NCBI GenBank assembly: GCA_964016875.1
Contig: OZ024718.1
Coordinates: 3,105,001-3,169,000 of the forward strand
Length of the DNA: 64,000 nucleotides
Direction: 5' to 3'
Source of the DNA: Fallopia convolvulus
Taxonomy: Eukaryota; Streptophyta; Magnoliopsida; Caryophyllales; Polygonaceae
Shown here: positions 61,755 through 64,000 of the stretch, piece after piece
How the letters are laid out: each line of letters begins with the position of its first letter
Position numbering within the stretch: the first letter of the stretch is position 1
The notes under the pieces: model-generated
What the model was told of the DNA's origin: nothing
Databases searched by the model: none
The model's input: only the letters and a program-made list of their open reading frames with translations
Translations under genes and position numbers: made by a program

Positions 61755-62168
61755 TAGGGTTGTTCAGTCGGACCACGGATCAATATTCTTGGAATTATAA
61801 GTTACAGATTGGGTTATGGATCCACAGTAAAACCCATAACCTGACCCCTAACATTATTTTTTTTAAATAATTTTTTATAATAGTATAATAATATTTACTC
61901 TTTATAATAATATATTAATGTCCTAAAATCTTTGGACTAGTTGTAATTAGTCTTTTTTGTTTAAATAGGACAAACGGGTTAGAATGACCTATAGTTAAGC
62001 TAAACAAATCAAAAGGGTCAAGCAGGTCAACGGGTCAAATAGATCCATTTGACATGGTCAAACAGATTAGCCAACCCTTGACCTGACCAGTAAACCGGGT
62101 TATGTGTCTCGACTGATTTTTTTACGGGTCTAACGGGTCGGGTCGGATTGACCCGTTGAACAACCCTA
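61755..62168. mobile_element. hAT-type MITE, 414 bp
   Basis: The termini are exact 12-bp inverted repeats: TAGGGTTGTTCA at the left and TGAACAACCCTA at the right. Subterminal GGGTC / GACCC words are abundant. The flanks CCTTCAAG (61747-61754) and TTTTCAAG (62169-62176) agree at six of eight positions, consistent with an aged 8-bp duplication. No transposase is present. Confidence 0.75.
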
Positions 62169-62484
62169 TTTTCAAGTTTCAACCCTTGCGTTGAATGACC
62201 CATAAACAGCCTAAAGCTGAAATTACCTTCACCAAAAAAAAACTGAAATTACCTGGTCTAATTAACATAATGGCATATGAATTCACATTTCATAATGAAG
62301 AAAGCAAAGAAAAGAAAGGAAACAAACCCATGTATATTTTCTTATACCAAAATTCTCTTCAAACATTAGTCACTCCTCTCAGTTATTTACATCAACATCG
62401 GATTATGCAACTCTGCATAAGAAGCAAGCACGCAACAAAAACCACCTTCCTTTCTAGCTAGCACACATTTGAGAACTTCAAGTG

Positions 62485-63761
62485 TCAAAAGAGATTACAA
62501 ATCATCCTAAAACCTTTCCTTAACAAAGCGAACACAAGAAACAAAAGCAGCAGCATTACGAATTTCTTAGAGGCGAAAATCCTAAGGTTTATCTTCAAGC
62601 CATGTTTTACCATAGATTTAACCACAACCAGTTTCAGCATTAGAAGCCATGAAATCAATGAGCTTAATATGATCTTGAAGGACACATTGGGCCCATGTTC
62701 ATCATCGCCTCTATCACGGGTGATCTCCACATAGGACCAAGTAGGGTTTTCATGGATACTAACCTGGTTTAGCCCGAGAGACTCGTTCAGATAGATTGAT
62801 AGGTGTATGAGCAGCTTAGCAAGCCACGCCACCTCGTCATCTGAGATGGGGCGTCTGATCCAATCGCCCTTGTACTTGGCAAACGAGCGGTTGCCGACTC
62901 TTCTGGGCATGAATATTTCATCCCGGGATTGTTGGCATGGTGATTTGTCCGGTGCGCTTGGGCTTTGCTTTAAAGCGTGGTCACCGAATAAGCAGCACAG
63001 CTGAGATTTCAATAGATCTATGTTCTGAAGGCTGCTTGGATCAGCGGATATAGCCTGGAGCTCTGATTCTGCCCGCAATATGAACAACTGAGGAGAAAGT
63101 ATTAAAAATTATAAGTCTTAAAATAGAAGGTGTTGGGAAAAAGACAAAATAGTTAAGGGAAGATGGAGTATGTAAATAAACCTGAAGCAGCTGCTGGCCA
63201 CCATCTTCACCATCACTGAAAAGTTGTAAGTCATTGTTCCAGTTATCGTGTAAGAAAGATCCATCAGCAACATTCTCGCATAGGCCATCCTCCCAGTCCT
63301 ACCATAATCATTTAAAAATGAGGTAAATTGATCAATATAATTGCAAATGCTCAATTGTGGGTTTGCCAGCATAGTTGTCACTTGTCAACAAGTTTCAATT
63401 CAAAACAAACAGGATCCCATGAAGACCAAAACCATGATTATCAATTAAAAAGGTAGCAAGGGAATCTTATACCGCTACCCTAGTAAGGGATTGTTTCATT
63501 TGTGTTCGTAAAGTACTCTAGAACCAAAATTACATTTTGAAACTCTTGAAAAATGTGAAAAGCAAAGTACTTTTTGAGTCAAAATGAAACTAGCCCTAAG
63601 GACCTAGAGTTTACCTGCAGTTGATCACGGATGGGTGTAACAAACTTATACAGGCTATGAAGTGCTGACTTGCATGATCCAGCTTGCCTTGAGTGAAAAA
63701 CAGTGTCAACATTCTTTATCAGGTCTAGAAGTTCTTTTGAACAGGTGAGCACATTAATTAT
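62485..63761 (-). CDS. 3' part of an unidentified protein with a C-terminal membrane segment (gene continues past the window)
   Basis: Three minus-strand exons join in phase 0: 63761-63615, 63298-63182 and 63087-62485, giving the last 288 aa. The acceptor at 63763-63762 shows that at least one more exon lies upstream, probably outside the window. Visible features are INVLTCSKELLDLIKNVDTV, the acidic DWEDGLCENVADGSFLHDNW and FSDGEDGGQQLLQLFILRAE. These are followed by YKGDWIRRPISDDEVAWLAK and a C-terminal hydrophobic helix (FVMLLLLFLVFALL) followed by a short basic tail. A C-terminal anchor suggests a tail-anchored or single-pass endomembrane protein. The YKGDW-RRP-E block reminds me of SMPD4-type (neutral sphingomyelinase-3-like) proteins, but I am not confident and do not assign it. 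Confidence 0.75.
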
Positions 63762-64000
63762 CTGCATAGAAAAGAAATGATATTGAAGCCTCACAAGCAA
63801 TAAAGATATAAATGGAGTCATAAATCCCATGCATGGAAGCCAAAACCACCAAAATTTGTAACATCAAAACCTTACTGGACAACAGTATTATAAAAAGTAT
63901 ATTACTCCATTATCCATGTCAGTGGACCAGTCGTTTCAAGTTTCAATGCTCAGAAAGTATTAAGTCAGCTCAAGTGATTCAGCTGTACTAGATACAGAAG
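63762..64000. other. Intron of the edge gene, no exon seen
   Basis: AT-rich sequence upstream of the last visible acceptor. I could not identify another coding exon before the window ends. Confidence 0.4.

Overview
The window is eudicot plant nuclear DNA. It has AT-rich intergenic stretches, GT-AG introns that join families with well-known plant homologues, and abundant plant transposon remains. Nothing suggests a bacterial, viral or organellar origin.

Layout: (1) 1.75-7.46 kb, plus strand: a DUF21/CBS (CNNM-type) membrane protein, with a G-box upstream and a hAT-type MITE just downstream. (2) 8.8-13.0 kb, minus: a secreted pectin methylesterase of the PME68 type. (3) 13.5-25 kb: a gene-poor region of transposon debris with a Stowaway MITE, a near-perfect hairpin MULE-like MITE, two decayed LINE 3' ends and a solo LTR with an exact 5-bp target duplication. 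(4) 25.1-36.7 kb, plus: a very large Agenet/Tudor-type nuclear protein of the G2484-1 family (2114 aa by my splice model). (5) 37.4-38.1 kb: an array rich in the palindrome GGATATCC, lying between two convergent genes. (6) 38.5-48.5 kb, minus: a DWNN / zinc-knuckle / RING E3 ligase of the PQT3 (RBBP6-like) family. Its 2.2-kb first intron is built from degenerate tandem repeats. (7) 49.8-55.0 kb: a full-length plant mariner element with TA target site, a DD39D transposase and a second, opposite-strand small ORF. A 1.3-kb MULE-like MITE with an exact 10-bp duplication is nested inside it. (8) 55.2-58.1 kb, minus: a GT47 exostosin-like glycosyltransferase. (9) 59.9-61.0 kb, minus: an R2R3-MYB factor with a bHLH-interaction motif. 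(10) 62.5 kb to the right edge, minus: the 3' part of an unidentified protein with a C-terminal membrane segment.

The host genes are ordinary single-copy housekeeping, cell-wall and regulatory genes and do not form one pathway. The less ordinary content is in the transposons: a nested mariner/MULE structure, G-tract frameshifts near both ends of the mariner transposase, an accessory antisense ORF in that mariner, and two copies of one long-TIR foldback family. All splice models are read by eye from GT-AG junctions and family similarity recalled from memory; no search was run.
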